Shown one piece after another: positions 34,029-43,420 of a DNA stretch of 55,848 nucleotides. The first letter of the stretch is position 1, and each line of letters starts with the position of its first letter. Source of the stretch: Gammaproteobacteria bacterium (GTDB taxonomy: Bacteria > Pseudomonadota > Gammaproteobacteria > Steroidobacterales > PWYM01); contig PWZL01000091.1 in the NCBI GenBank assembly GCA_003567475.1, positions 1 through 55,848 on the forward strand, read 5' to 3'. A program made the translations under genes and the position numbers. Below the pieces are notes generated by a model that saw nothing but the letters and a program-made list of their open reading frames with translations, was not told the origin of the DNA and made no database searches.

Positions 34029-35516
34029 TCAGCGTTTGCCGCCGAACAGCGAGCCCAGCAGGCCCCGGGAGATTTCCCGACCGAGGGTGGTCCCGACGGT
34101 GCGGACGGCAGATTTTACGAAGGCCTCGCCCACGCCCTGACGATTCCCGGTGCGACGTGCCGGGCGAGCCTTTGCCTGTGCTGCGGCCTCCGCGGCGGCC
34201 GCCTCGTCAGCTTGCGCCTGCGCCTCGGCCGCCCGTGCTGCGGTTTCCGCCTGCTGCTTGAGCATCTCGTAGGCTGACTCACGGTCAATCAGCGTGTCAT
34301 AGCGACCACCGACCGGACTGCGCGCCCGGATCGTCGCACGCTCCTCCGCGGACAGAGGCCCCATGCGGCAACGCGGTGGCGCGACCAGCGTACGCTGCAC
34401 GGGCTGGGGCACGCCGCGTTCACCCAGCGTTGACACCAGCGCCTCGCCAACACCCAGCGTGGTCATCACCTCGCGCACGTTCAAGGCGGGATTCGGTACG
34501 AACGTCTCGGCTGCACTGCGCACGGCCTTCTGATCGCGTGGGGTGAACGCCCTGAGCGCATGCTGAATCCGGTTACCCAACTGGCCAAGGATCTCATTGG
34601 GGATGTCATCGGGGCTCTGGGAACAGAAGTAGACGCCCACGCCTTTTGAGCGGATCAACCGGACCACCTGCTCAACGCGCTGGCGAAGCGCCGGCGGGCA
34701 GTCGTTGAACAACAGATGTGCCTCATCGAAGAAGAACACGAGCTTCGGCACCTCGGGATCGCCGACTTCTGGCAGCCGTTCGAACAGCTCGGAAAGCAGC
34801 CACAACAGGAAACTGGAATACAGCCGCGGCTGCAGAATCAGGCGCTCGGCGGCCAGGATGTTGATGATGCCCCGACCGGAGAGATCCTGACGCATGAGGT
34901 CCTCGAGTTGCAGCGCAGGTTCAGCAAAGAAATGCGCGGCGCCGTCGGCCTCCAGGCGCAGCAGCGCACGCTGGATGGCGGCCAGGCTGGCCGGGTTCAC
35001 CAAGCCGTAACGCTGGCTGAGCTCGGCGCGGTTGTCGTTGACATGATTGAGCAGCGAGCGCAGGTCCTTGAGGTCCAGCAGCAGCAGGCCGGCATCATCT
35101 GCGGCGCGGAACGTGACATTCAGGACACCCTCCTGGGTATCGTTCAGGCCGAGCATCCGCGAAAGTAGCGTCGGACCGATCTCGCTGATGGTGGCGCGAA
35201 CGGGGTGACCGAGCTCACCCCAGAGGTCCCAGAACACGACCGGGTTACCCTGCTGGACATAGTCGTCGATCCCGATGCGCTCGACCCGTTCATCAATCCG
35301 GGCATGCGGTGTGCCGGGCATGGACAGCCCTGCGATGTCGCCCTTGGCGTCCGCAATCAACGAGGGCACGCCAAGGCGCGAGAACCCCTCGGCCAGCACC
35401 ATCAGACTGACCGATTTGCCGGTGCCGGTGGCACCCGCCACCAGTCCGTGGCGATTCGCGTAGCGGCCGGAGAGATAAACCTTGTCTTCACCCAGGCCCA
35501 CCAGAATGTCTTTCAT
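34029..35516 (-). CDS. HerA-like ATPase (DUF853/YjgR family)
   Basis: FtsK/HerA-superfamily ATPase of unknown cellular role. The 495-residue protein has Walker A GATGTGKS at residues 28-35 and Walker B LVFFFDEAHLLF near 255, with the arginine/glutamine sensor segment VYFCSQSPDDIPNEILGQLG following. The C-terminal 100 residues include an Ala/Glu coiled segment and the family ending LGREISRGLLGSLFGG. The ATG at 35516 fits the family; the ribosome site is weak. Confidence 0.9.
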   Translation of the reverse strand: MKDILVGLGEDKVYLSGRYANRHGLVAGATGTGKSVSLMVLAEGFSRLGVPSLIADAKGDIAGLSMPGTPHARIDERVERIGIDDYVQQGNPVVFWDLWGELGHPVRATISEIGPTLLSRMLGLNDTQEGVLNVTFRAADDAGLLLLDLKDLRSLLNHVNDNRAELSQRYGLVNPASLAAIQRALLRLEADGAAHFFAEPALQLEDLMRQDLSGRGIINILAAERLILQPRLYSSFLLWLLSELFERLPEVGDPEVPKLVFFFDEAHLLFNDCPPALRQRVEQVVRLIRSKGVGVYFCSQSPDDIPNEILGQLGNRIQHALRAFTPRDQKAVRSAAETFVPNPALNVREVMTTLGVGEALVSTLGERGVPQPVQRTLVAPPRCRMGPLSAEERATIRARSPVGGRYDTLIDRESAYEMLKQQAETAARAAEAQAQADEAAAAEAAAQAKARPARRTGNRQGVGEAFVKSAVRTVGTTLGREISRGLLGSLFGGKR

Positions 35517-35619
35517 GATATCTGCGCCCTGACGCTGTTCACCGCACTGGATACTACCGCCGGGCGGTGACGACTGCACAATGAGCGGTCTTCGCCAACG
35601 GCCGGCGCGTGGCATGACC

Positions 35620-35625
35620 TATACT
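35620..35625 (+). promoter_or_regulatory. Putative -10 element (TATACT) upstream of the YceH-like gene
   Basis: TATACT lies 30 bases before the GTG at 35656. Its position inside the longer reading supports the downstream GTG as the true start. The -35 is weak. Confidence 0.4.
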
Positions 35626-35655
35626 CACGGGGCCCTAATCCCTTCCGGTACACAT

Positions 35656-36306
35656 GTGAACATCGAACTCGACGCCATTGAAGCCCGGGTGCTCGGCTGC
35701 CTGCTGGAGAAAGCCCGGCTGACACCCGACCAGTACCCCCTGACACTCAACGCGCTGGTGAATGCCTGCAACCAGAAGACCAGCCGCGATCCGGTGCTGT
35801 CGCTCGATCCCGGCACGGTCCAGCGCACCGCGCGACAGCTCGCCGAGCGTCACCTGGTCACCCGCCACGAAAACTTCCGCAGCGGGATCGAAAAATTTGA
35901 GCAGGCACTCTGCAACACCACCTTCGGCCGGCTGCAGTTCTCGCCGGCGGAATACGCGATGCTCTGCCTGCTGCTGCTGCGCGGCGCGCAGACGCCCGGG
36001 GAACTGCGCTCGCGCAGCGGCCGACTGCATGAATTCGGCGATAACGAAGAGGTGCGGGCAGTCCTTCAGGGACTTGCCGAACGCGAAGACGGGCCCTTCG
36101 TCGTGCGCCTGCCGCGCACCCCGGGACGCCAGGATGCCACCTGGATGCACCTGTTCTGCGGCCCGGTGGCGATGGCCGAGCGCGCCCCGCCGCCGGCGCC
36201 GCCGAGCACGGGCCGCAGTGACAGGCTCGGTGAGCTTGAGCAGCGGGTGGCGGAACTCGAGGCGGCCGTGGCCGCACTGAGCGCGCGACTCGCCCGTCAC
36301 GATTGA
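35656..36306 (+). CDS. YceH-family (DUF480/UPF0502) winged-helix protein
   Basis: Function not established; YceH is a double winged-helix protein. The 216 residues begin IELDAIEARVLGCLLEKARLTPDQYPLTLNALVNACNQKTSR (here described over residues 3-44), which is the family hallmark. The second winged helix is around 95-165, and a short C-terminal coiled coil (ELEQRVAELEAAVAALSARL) ends the protein. The GTG start is inferred from alignment to the family and the promoter position; an out-of-frame ATG overlaps it. Confidence 0.88.
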   Translation: MNIELDAIEARVLGCLLEKARLTPDQYPLTLNALVNACNQKTSRDPVLSLDPGTVQRTARQLAERHLVTRHENFRSGIEKFEQALCNTTFGRLQFSPAEYAMLCLLLLRGAQTPGELRSRSGRLHEFGDNEEVRAVLQGLAEREDGPFVVRLPRTPGRQDATWMHLFCGPVAMAERAPPPAPPSTGRSDRLGELEQRVAELEAAVAALSARLARHD

Positions 36307-36434
36307 GCCCGCGACGACAGCCGGTCTTGTCATAAGCCCGGACAGTGGCGTGATTCTGTGATCTTCCTCTCAGTGGACGCATGAGCACGCCCCTGATAGT
36401 GGACGCCACCCGTTACCGTAAACCGGGAGCGATC

Positions 36435-36920
36435 ATGGCAGACACGGAGCGACACGGTCGACGGATCACTCGATGGACGGCCTGCCTGGCCCTGGCGGTG
36501 GGCCTGGCAGTGCCGGGCGAGCGCGCGCGTGCCGACAGCGTCGACCTGATCGAAAGCGTCTGGCGTCTGGTCCCCTATTTGGGCGACAGAAGCACGCTGC
36601 TGGCGTCACGGACCGGGCCGGCACTGCAGGATGACGGTGTCGCGCTATCTGTCAGCTTTGGCCGTGCCGGGCTCGAAGGCTGGCGCGTGCAGGCTTCCGG
36701 CCGGCGCCTGCCGGTGCGAGCGCGCAGCGTGGAGCTGATCGACTTCGATCCGTCACCGCGGCGCCATCGCCACGGGTCGCGGTTGCGGCAGGTCCGTAGC
36801 CTCGGGCTCGAGACCGATCTCGGCGAGACCGTCGAGGTGCGCCTGGACTGGAACCGCTACCTGATGTTCGGGGAAGATTTCGACGTCCTGGCGATCGGGT
36901 TCAACTTGCGGCTACGCTAG
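36435..36920 (+). CDS. Small exported protein of unknown function
   Basis: I do not recognise this family. The 161-residue protein has an N-terminal signal-like segment (basic ITRWTACLALAVGLAVPGERARA, residues 13-35). The rest is rich in Arg, Leu and Asp with alternating beta-strand character and ends with VLAIGFNLRLR, a strand that could belong to a barrel or surface domain. CGGGAG is five bases before the ATG at 36435; an upstream ATG at 36381 lacks a site. The 128 bases before it contain the direct repeat AGTGGACGC twice (around 36373 and 36399). Confidence 0.65.
   Translation: MADTERHGRRITRWTACLALAVGLAVPGERARADSVDLIESVWRLVPYLGDRSTLLASRTGPALQDDGVALSVSFGRAGLEGWRVQASGRRLPVRARSVELIDFDPSPRRHRHGSRLRQVRSLGLETDLGETVEVRLDWNRYLMFGEDFDVLAIGFNLRLR
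36913..36918 (+). promoter_or_regulatory. Putative -10 (TACGCT) six bases before the aminotransferase start
   Basis: TACGCT ends six bases before the ATG at 36925 and overlaps the previous stop. No Shine-Dalgarno is visible. Same geometry as at ppk, dusB and the gene at 45560. Confidence 0.3.
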
Positions 36921-36924
36921 CGCC

Positions 36925-37788
36925 ATGACCAGCTATGTCAGTGAACGGCACCGTGGCGTCGGCTTCGGTGAGATGGCCATGCATGCCGGCTCGCTGGCGG
37001 ACCTGGCGGCCAGCGAGCCGGCCAACGGCGTCTATCTGGTCGCGCGCAGCTGGCAGGGTGGCAAGGTGCTGGAGCTCGACACCCACTTCGACCGGCTGGC
37101 GCGCTCTGCCGAGGCCCTCGGCCACGCTATCGAGGTGCCGCGGGCGCAGCTGCGCGCACAGCTCGAGGCCCAGCGACTGGCCTCGGGCTGGCGGGATATC
37201 CGATTTCGCATCACCGCCATCCTTGATACGCCGGCGTGGTGGCGGGTCTCGATCGAAGAGGCACGCGCCGTACCCGAGGGGCTGCTGCAGGGCGGTGTGC
37301 GCTGCCGGACGGTGTCTCACGGCGCGCGTCCGCAACCCAAGGTCAAATCCACCGCCTGGCTGCACGACCGTGAGCGGTTGCACACCGCCGACGATGGCGA
37401 CGAGCCGGTGTATGAACACCTTCTCACCCACAACGGCGACCGCATCCTCGAGGGCAGCTCCACGAATTTTTATGCGATCGTCGACGACACCCTGAGGACG
37501 GCGGGCGAGGGAATCCTGGAGGGCATTGCCAGGCGCATCATCCTGACCGTCGCCCGACCGCTCATGCCCGTGCAGCTGGTGGCGCCCCGGCTGGCTGACC
37601 TCGGGCCGGATGACGAGGCGTTCATCAGTTCAGCCACGCGGGGCGTGGTGCCGGTGAGGCGGATCGACGATCATCTCCTGGGCCCACCGGGCCCGGCCAC
37701 CCGGCAACTCATGGCGGCCTATGACGCCTGGCTGGAAAAACATCTCGAACCGCTGGTGGCGGCTAGCGACTGCAACCCGTCAAGGTGA
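36925..37788 (+). CDS. Class IV aminotransferase (branched-chain aminotransferase/aminodeoxychorismate lyase-like)
   Basis: Fold-type IV pyridoxal-phosphate enzyme of 287 residues. The Schiff-base lysine lies in PQPKVKSTAWL (near 139-141); the Glu and cofactor residues are in ILEGSSTNFYAIVDD (near 178), and the phosphate loop is LEGIARRIILTVA. FISSATRGVVPVRRID near 232 is the usual C-terminal signature. The residues do not fix whether the substrate is a branched-chain amino acid, D-alanine or aminodeoxychorismate. Its last 26 bases overlap the end of the lytic transglycosylase gene on the other strand. Confidence 0.88.
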   Translation: MTSYVSERHRGVGFGEMAMHAGSLADLAASEPANGVYLVARSWQGGKVLELDTHFDRLARSAEALGHAIEVPRAQLRAQLEAQRLASGWRDIRFRITAILDTPAWWRVSIEEARAVPEGLLQGGVRCRTVSHGARPQPKVKSTAWLHDRERLHTADDGDEPVYEHLLTHNGDRILEGSSTNFYAIVDDTLRTAGEGILEGIARRIILTVARPLMPVQLVAPRLADLGPDDEAFISSATRGVVPVRRIDDHLLGPPGPATRQLMAAYDAWLEKHLEPLVAASDCNPSR

Positions 37789-39202
37789 GCCGCTGACCGG
37801 GCCGGATCATGTAGCGCGGCCCACGGATGTCGTTGTCGCGCGCGATGGCCATCATGCTGGGGCAGCCGTTACGTCGCGCGATGGTCGACAGGGTGTCGCC
37901 TCGCTGAACGGTGTAGATGCGTGTCGGCGGCCGTCGCTGATCACGGGATTCGTGCAGTCGCGCGGCCAGCTGCGCCTGTTCGCCCTCGATGCAGTTCGCC
38001 CGATAGCGCTCCACCAGCGCCGCAGGCAGGGCGAGCTCCGTCCCCTCCGGCAGCCGATCGAAAGGTTCACGGCTGGGATTGAGATTGCGCAGGGTGCGGA
38101 ACCAGCCGGCGCGGGTCCCCGTCTGGCCCAGACAGACCGATAGCTCGCCGAGGCTCATCGGTGCGGCGAGCGCGACTGCAGCGGGCAGGACGTCAAGCTC
38201 GGGGAACTCGACACCGTACTGCTCCGGATGCAGAAACAGCCAGGCTGCCGCGAGCACATAAGGCACATAGTCCTGCGTCTCCCGCGGCAGTTGCGCGCGG
38301 ATCTCCGGGTTCCAGAAACTTGGCGCAGCCGACTGGCGGGTCAAGCGCAACACCCGGCCTTCACCGCCGTTGTAGGCCGCCAGCGCCAGTTCCAGGTCGT
38401 TATTCAATTCAGCGAAGCGCTCATTGAGATACGCCACGTTGGCGCGTGTCGAGAGCTCGGGATCAAAGCGCTGATCGAAACCATTCACCCGGCTCAAACC
38501 GAAGCGCTGACCGGTGTGCGGCATGAACTGCAACGGCCCGGCCGCCCCGGCGCGTGAGACGGCATGCACCCGTCCTCCGGACTCCTTGGCCAGAATCCCG
38601 AACAGCAGCGCCTCGGGCAACCCCGCCTCCTCATACACGGGCCACATCAGGTGGCGCATGAACTGGTAGTTCTCCCAGGCATCCATCAGCAGCGGCCGCA
38701 TCCAGGTCAGCCAGTCATGCAGCGCGGCGTTCACCGGGCCGTTGAGCTCGATCATCTCGCTCAGCGCGCGCCCGTTCAGAAGATTGACCGAGCGGACGGC
38801 CGCCGGCAGGTCAGCCAGCACCGCGGAGCTCTCCTCAGGCGCCACCTCCAGCTCGACGAACGCCTCGGCATCCCCGGTGAGGACGTCACTGCGCAGCGTG
38901 AGCAGATTCCCATAGGCGGCCATGAAGCGTTGGGGCTCGCAACCCGGCTGCAGCGTGCAGGCATTTCCCGCGGCGGCAAGCGTGGCGACGGCGCGGTCGA
39001 TCTCGGCCCGACCCAAGGTGTCGTCGCCGGCGCGCAGTGCCGCAAGTCCATCCTCATAGGCCTCGACGCTGATGCCAATCAGTTCGTAGAGTGCATTGAT
39101 CGCGAGCTCGTCCGCCTGGACAGGCGCCGGCGGCGTCTCCTCGAGCGTGGCACAGGCCGCGAGGAACACCCCGGACAACAACAGGCAGGACAGTCTGGAC
39201 AT
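37763..39202 (-). CDS. MltD-like lytic transglycosylase lipoprotein with LysM
   Basis: Cleaves peptidoglycan to anhydro-muropeptides at the outer membrane. The 479-residue protein has a lipobox FLAAC (lipidated Cys near residue 16), an unusual N-terminal helical region of about 160 residues, an SLT_1 domain with catalytic Glu in LFGILAKESGGR (near 205), then AGAAGPLQFMPHTGQ and LALAAYNGGEGRV, and one LysM domain at the end (YTVQRGDTLSTIARRNG). E. coli MltD has two LysM domains, so this is a shorter relative. The ATG at 39202 begins the lipoprotein signal. Confidence 0.92.
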   Translation of the reverse strand: MSRLSCLLLSGVFLAACATLEETPPAPVQADELAINALYELIGISVEAYEDGLAALRAGDDTLGRAEIDRAVATLAAAGNACTLQPGCEPQRFMAAYGNLLTLRSDVLTGDAEAFVELEVAPEESSAVLADLPAAVRSVNLLNGRALSEMIELNGPVNAALHDWLTWMRPLLMDAWENYQFMRHLMWPVYEEAGLPEALLFGILAKESGGRVHAVSRAGAAGPLQFMPHTGQRFGLSRVNGFDQRFDPELSTRANVAYLNERFAELNNDLELALAAYNGGEGRVLRLTRQSAAPSFWNPEIRAQLPRETQDYVPYVLAAAWLFLHPEQYGVEFPELDVLPAAVALAAPMSLGELSVCLGQTGTRAGWFRTLRNLNPSREPFDRLPEGTELALPAALVERYRANCIEGEQAQLAARLHESRDQRRPPTRIYTVQRGDTLSTIARRNGCPSMMAIARDNDIRGPRYMIRPGQRLTLTGCSR

Positions 39203-39271
39203 GGGACTCACCGGGTCACGCAAACGGTGCCCGAGACTACCCGAGAGCTGCGCATCCGACAACGGCGCAAG

Positions 39272-40312
39272 CTAGTCCAGGCCGACCAGTTCGGCGCCAA
39301 GCCGGGTGGCGTCGCCAAGCGTCGGTGCATAGCCGTCCGCGCCGAGGCGGCGCCACACCCCTGGCCCCTCGTCAAAGGCCCCGCCACCGACCAGGATGCG
39401 GATGTTCTCTCCGCACTCGCGACGTACCGCCGCGATGCTGTCGCCGACCGGGCGCAGCTGGGTGGCCAGCACCGCACTGAGGATCAACAGGTCCGCGCCA
39501 AAATAGCCGATGGCGACCGGCAGATCCTCGGCCGGGACATCCGCACCGAGCAGCAGGGCCCGCCAGCCGGCAAGCTCGAACAGATCGGCGGCAACCCGCA
39601 GTCCGAGTTCATGCACATTGCCCGCCACCCCGGCGATCAGCACCGTCCGGCCGTTCGCCGGGGCGCGTCCCGCACGGTGCGCAAGAATCGCCATGGCCCG
39701 CTCGGTGGTCGTGGTGACGAGGTGTTCCTCGGGAATGCTGAGGTCGCCGAGCTGCCAGAGGGTACCGATTTCACGCTGGGCGGGCATCAGCACGTCCAGA
39801 TACACCTTCTCCACCGGCCACGTCTCCGCAGCACCGGCGATCTGCGCCAGGGCGTCCGTGACGTTGCCCTCCAGCACCAGGTTCAGGAAGTTCAGTGCCA
39901 GCCGGTCCTCCGGGCGCGCTGGATCGAGGCCCGCCGCTTCGGGCTGGCGGGCTGGCGCGCGAAGCGCTGCCAACGCCGCGTCGATGATTTCTCGCGGCAA
40001 CGGCCCAGCGGCCGGCGGCAGTTGCCGATCCAGCACCTCGCGCAGTGCCGCGAAACTCGCCAGCAATCGGCTGACATCGCGACCCCGGGCCTCGAAGGCC
40101 TTGCGGCTCCAGCGCGCCCGTGCCACGAACAGCTCGGGCTCGCCGTGGGCAACCGCTGCGGCCAATTCGAAGATCCGTTGGGTCAGCTGTTGTTGCCAGG
40201 CGTGAAAGTCCTCACCGGCATGTCCGGCCAGGGTGACCGCCGCCTCCGCCGCATAAGCCGACGCGCTGCGCTCGAGCAGGGTGGCGGCGAAGTCCGTTGC
40301 TGCTGCAGTCAT
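39272..40312 (-). CDS. Cobalamin-binding sensor, CarH/AerR-like, without DNA-binding domain
   Basis: The 346-residue soluble protein has an N-terminal helical domain of unknown type (about 1-115), then a B12-binding module. The helix-bundle cap shows W186, nine residues, then E196-H197, the Wx9EH signature of adenosylcobalamin photoreceptors such as CarH. The Rossmann half carries VHELG with lower-ligand His234 (the usual Asp two before it is Asn) and LLGADVP, and ends with ILVGGGAF. There is no MerR-type domain, so it resembles AerR/PpaA-type antirepressors instead. A GGAGGA lies five bases before the ATG, right after the dusB stop. A PduO-type adenosyltransferase gene is in the same window. 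Confidence 0.85.
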   Translation of the reverse strand: MTAAATDFAATLLERSASAYAAEAAVTLAGHAGEDFHAWQQQLTQRIFELAAAVAHGEPELFVARARWSRKAFEARGRDVSRLLASFAALREVLDRQLPPAAGPLPREIIDAALAALRAPARQPEAAGLDPARPEDRLALNFLNLVLEGNVTDALAQIAGAAETWPVEKVYLDVLMPAQREIGTLWQLGDLSIPEEHLVTTTTERAMAILAHRAGRAPANGRTVLIAGVAGNVHELGLRVAADLFELAGWRALLLGADVPAEDLPVAIGYFGADLLILSAVLATQLRPVGDSIAAVRRECGENIRILVGGGAFDEGPGVWRRLGADGYAPTLGDATRLGAELVGLD

Positions 40313-40327
40313 GCGTTCCTCCGGCAC

Positions 40328-41308
40328 TCAGGCTGCGTGACGCCCGGCGAGGGTGGCGAAATGCTCGCGCACGAGCGTCTGTTGCGTCGCCGCCGTCTCG
40401 GCTCGGTTGACCCGCGCACGGAAGTCTTCGGATCCGAGGTGATCGGCGCAGTACCAGGCCAGGTGCTTGCGTGCGATGCGCACCCCCTGAGGCTCACCGT
40501 AAAACAGATACAGCGCCTCCAGATGCTCCAGCAGGATCGCCTCGACCTCGGGTGGCGCGGGTGGGGGCAGCAGGGATCCGGTCGCCAGATGATGGGCGAT
40601 CTCGCGGAAGATCCACGGCCGACCCTGCGCGGCGCGCCCGACCATCACGGCATCCGCACCGGTCTGGGCCAGCACCTCGGCGGCCTTGGCCGGCGAGTCG
40701 ATATCGCCATTGGCGATCACCGGCAGGTTTACCGCGGCCTTGACGCACCGGATGGTCTGGTACTCTGCAACACCGCTGTAGCGCTGCTCGCGGGTCCGTC
40801 CGTGGACGGCGATCGCGGCGATGCCAGCGGCCTCGGCGATGCGTGCCACCGCCACGGCGTTGTTCTGGGCGGCGCTCCAGCCGGTGCGGATCTTCAGTGT
40901 CACGGGGACGGCCACCGCCGCGACCACGCCCTCGAGAATGCGCGCCACCAGCGGCTCGTCGCGCAGGAGCGCCGAGCCCGCCCAGGCACGACACACTTTC
41001 TTTGCCGGGCAGCCCATGTTGATGTCGATGATCTGCGCGCCATGATCCACGGCGTGGCGCGCGGCTGCCGCCAGCATGGCGGGATCGGCGCCCGCGATCT
41101 GAACCGCGATCGGCGCGGGCTCACCCTCATGATCGAGGCGCAGACGCGTCTTGCGAGTGCTGCGCAGACGAGGATCTGCAGTGGTCATTTCGGAGGCGCA
41201 CAACCCGGCGCCCAAGCGTTTGCACAACACCCGGAACGGCTTGTCGGTCACCCCCGCCATGGGCGCGAGCAGCACCGGCGGGTCGATGGCATGAGCACCG
41301 ATATCCAT
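40328..41308 (-). CDS. dusB: tRNA-dihydrouridine synthase B
   Basis: FMN enzyme reducing uridine 17 region positions in tRNA. The 326-residue protein opens VLLAPMAGVTDKPFR and has the catalytic cysteine C100 in NMGCPAKKV, followed by GSALLRDEP; ANGDIDSPAKA and GADAVMVGRAAQGRPWIF complete the barrel. In many gammaproteobacteria dusB heads an operon with fis; here the following gene encodes the cobalamin sensor. The start has TATACT six bases upstream and no Shine-Dalgarno. Confidence 0.94.
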   Translation of the reverse strand: MDIGAHAIDPPVLLAPMAGVTDKPFRVLCKRLGAGLCASEMTTADPRLRSTRKTRLRLDHEGEPAPIAVQIAGADPAMLAAAARHAVDHGAQIIDINMGCPAKKVCRAWAGSALLRDEPLVARILEGVVAAVAVPVTLKIRTGWSAAQNNAVAVARIAEAAGIAAIAVHGRTREQRYSGVAEYQTIRCVKAAVNLPVIANGDIDSPAKAAEVLAQTGADAVMVGRAAQGRPWIFREIAHHLATGSLLPPPAPPEVEAILLEHLEALYLFYGEPQGVRIARKHLAWYCADHLGSEDFRARVNRAETAATQQTLVREHFATLAGRHAA

Positions 41309-41314
41309 CGCGAC

Positions 41315-41320
41315 AGTATA
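41315..41320 (-). promoter_or_regulatory. -10 element (TATACT) six bases before the dusB start
   Basis: On the minus strand TATACT is followed by GTCGCG and then the ATG at 41308. No ribosome site fits in this space. A leaderless dusB transcript is suggested. The -35 is poor. Confidence 0.4.
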
Positions 41321-41350
41321 GCGGCCAGATTCGGGGCGAGCGGCAGTCTC

Positions 41351-43207
41351 TCAGGCAGCGTCTGCGGCGGCAATCGTCTCGAGCAAGGCCTCGCCATACG
41401 CCGCCAGCTTGGCGGCCCCGAGCCCGGGAATCCCCGCGAGCGCCTCGCGCGTGCGCGGGCGCTCCGCGACCATGGCCGCCAGGCTGGCATCGTGAAATAC
41501 CACGTAAGGAGGCACTTCCTGAGCCCGTGCCAGCGTCAGGCGCAGTGCGCGCAACGCCTCCCATAGGGCGCGGTCTGCCGGGTCGGTCAATTGATCAACC
41601 GGCACGGGGGCTCGGCTGCGCCGTGCACTGCGCATGCGCGCAGGCGGCGCACGGCGCAATTGCAGCGTGCGCTCGCCACGCAGCACGGGGCGACAGGCCT
41701 CGGTGAGGTGAAGCCCGCCATGACCATCGATATCCACCCCGATCAGGCCGACAGCGATCAACTGGCGGAACAGCGTGCGCCATTGTTCCGCAGACAGGGA
41801 CTGGCCGATCCCGAACGTGCTGATCCGGTCGTGGCCAAATCTCTGAATCCGCTCATCCTCTCGCCCGAGCAGCACATCGACGAGATAGTTCACGCCGAAC
41901 CGCTGACCGGTGCGATGGATGCACGACAAGGCCTTCTGCGCCGCTTCGGTGGCATCCCAGGTCTCAGGTGGCCAGAGGCACGTGTCGCAGTGACCGCAGG
42001 GCTGAGCGAGCGTTTCGTCGAAATAGTCGAGCAGGGCCTGGCGCCGACAGCGGGTGGTCTCGCAAAGCCCGAGCATCGCCTCGAGGCGCGCGTGCTCGGC
42101 GCGCTTGTGCGTCTCATCGGCCTCGGACCCCGCCATCATCTGACGCAGCGTGATGACGTCCTGGAGCCCATAACTCATCCAGGCATTGGCAGGCAGTCCG
42201 TCGCGGCCGGCCCGGCCGGTCTCCTGATAATAGGCCTCAACGCTCTTCGGCAGATTGAGATGCGCCACGAAGCGGACATTCGGCTTGTCGATCCCCATGC
42301 CGAAGGCAATGGTGGCCACCACAATCAGGCCTTCTTCAGCCAGGAAGCGGCGCTGGTTCGCCTCGCGTTCGCTCGCCTCCAGACCGGCGTGATAAGGCAG
42401 CGCCTCGAGCCCCTGGGCACACAGCCAGGCGGCGGTTTCTTCCACGCGTCGCCGTGACAGGCAATAGACGATTCCAGCGTCGCCCGGATGATGCTCACGA
42501 ATGAACCTGAGCAGCTCGTTACGCGGCGAGCCTGACGCCTGATGAATGAGATAGCGGATATTCGGCCGATCGAAACTGCTGATGAAGGCGCGCGCACCCT
42601 GGAGCGCCAGCCGCTCGATGATTTCCCGCCGGGTGCGGGTGTCGGCCGTCGCCGTCAGGGCAATGCGCGGTACGCCGGGAAACCGTTCCGCCAACAGCGA
42701 AAGCGCGAGGTATTCGGGTCGGAAGTCATGCCCCCACTGGGAGACGCAATGGGCCTCGTCAATGGCGAACAGGGACAGCGGCACCTCGTCCAGGCGGGCC
42801 AGCGTCGCCTCCTGGAGCAGTCGCTCCGGCGCCATGTAGAGCAGGTCCAGATCGCCGGCATGCAGCCGGGTCAGCACCTCGCGCGCCTCCGCCGGCGCCA
42901 GCGTCGAGTTCAGGAAGGCCGCGTTCACGCCGGCCTGCACCAGTGCCGCCACCTGGTCCTGCATCAGCGAAATCAGTGGCGAGACGACGATGGCCGTGCC
43001 CGGGCGCAACAGCGCGGGGATCTGATAGCACAAGGACTTGCCGCCCCCCGTAGGCATCAGTACCAGCGCATCGTCACCCGCGGCCAGGGTGCCGATCACC
43101 TCTTCCTGAGGAGGGCGGAAGCGGTCGTAACCGAACACCTGACGCAGGATGGCCAGCCCGGGCGGCGGGTCTCGGGACACAGGGGCGGCAACGGGACGCG
43201 AACTCAT
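41351..43207 (-). CDS. recQ: ATP-dependent DNA helicase RecQ
   Basis: 3'-5' helicase in recombinational repair. The 618-residue protein has motif 0 [10 protein letters not shown], Walker [17 protein letters not shown] (near residue 52), DEAH box [20 protein letters not shown], motif [14 protein letters not shown], zinc-binding cysteines in the RQC region ([15 protein letters not shown] and CGHCDTC) and a C-terminal HRDC domain (about 535-610). A CATAAT hexamer lies eight bases before the ATG. Length is normal. Confidence 0.96.
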   Translation of the reverse strand: MSSRPVAAPVSRDPPPGLAILRQVFGYDRFRPPQEEVIGTLAAGDDALVLMPTGGGKSLCYQIPALLRPGTAIVVSPLISLMQDQVAALVQAGVNAAFLNSTLAPAEAREVLTRLHAGDLDLLYMAPERLLQEATLARLDEVPLSLFAIDEAHCVSQWGHDFRPEYLALSLLAERFPGVPRIALTATADTRTRREIIERLALQGARAFISSFDRPNIRYLIHQASGSPRNELLRFIREHHPGDAGIVYCLSRRRVEETAAWLCAQGLEALPYHAGLEASEREANQRRFLAEEGLIVVATIAFGMGIDKPNVRFVAHLNLPKSVEAYYQETGRAGRDGLPANAWMSYGLQDVITLRQMMAGSEADETHKRAEHARLEAMLGLCETTRCRRQALLDYFDETLAQPCGHCDTCLWPPETWDATEAAQKALSCIHRTGQRFGVNYLVDVLLGREDERIQRFGHDRISTFGIGQSLSAEQWRTLFRQLIAVGLIGVDIDGHGGLHLTEACRPVLRGERTLQLRRAPPARMRSARRSRAPVPVDQLTDPADRALWEALRALRLTLARAQEVPPYVVFHDASLAAMVAERPRTREALAGIPGLGAAKLAAYGEALLETIAAADAA

Positions 43208-43215
43208 GAGCCGGG

Positions 43216-43221
43216 ATTATG
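43216..43221 (-). promoter_or_regulatory. Putative recQ -10 element (CATAAT)
   Basis: CATAAT on the minus strand ends eight bases before the recQ ATG, with no Shine-Dalgarno between. A near-leaderless transcript would result. An AT-rich patch at about 43312-43350 may hold other promoters for either flanking gene. Confidence 0.35.
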
Positions 43222-43420
43222 CGACATGCCGCGGATGATGGCAGGCTGCGAAATCGCGGAGAGGCGGGACATTGACCGCGGACGTCGCCGGCAGCCTCCT
43301 GTCGACCTGGTTTTTCCATAATAAATCAGTCGGTTGAAAATTCGTGAACCAACCCACGGTGGCCGGGTGGCGCCGGGGCTAGCTTGAGCAGTACGCGCAA
43401 TCACTGCCCTGGAGTTCATC

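Noticed and set aside
36381-36434. Earlier ATG for the small exported protein
   Set aside because: The ATG at 36435 has a good CGGGAG site and begins a signal peptide directly; the extension has none.
38564-41566. Very long open frame (about 1000 codons) on the plus strand
   Set aside because: It is antisense to three well-supported genes (MltD-like, cobalamin sensor, dusB); long stop-free antisense frames are expected in GC-rich DNA and its product shows no domain.
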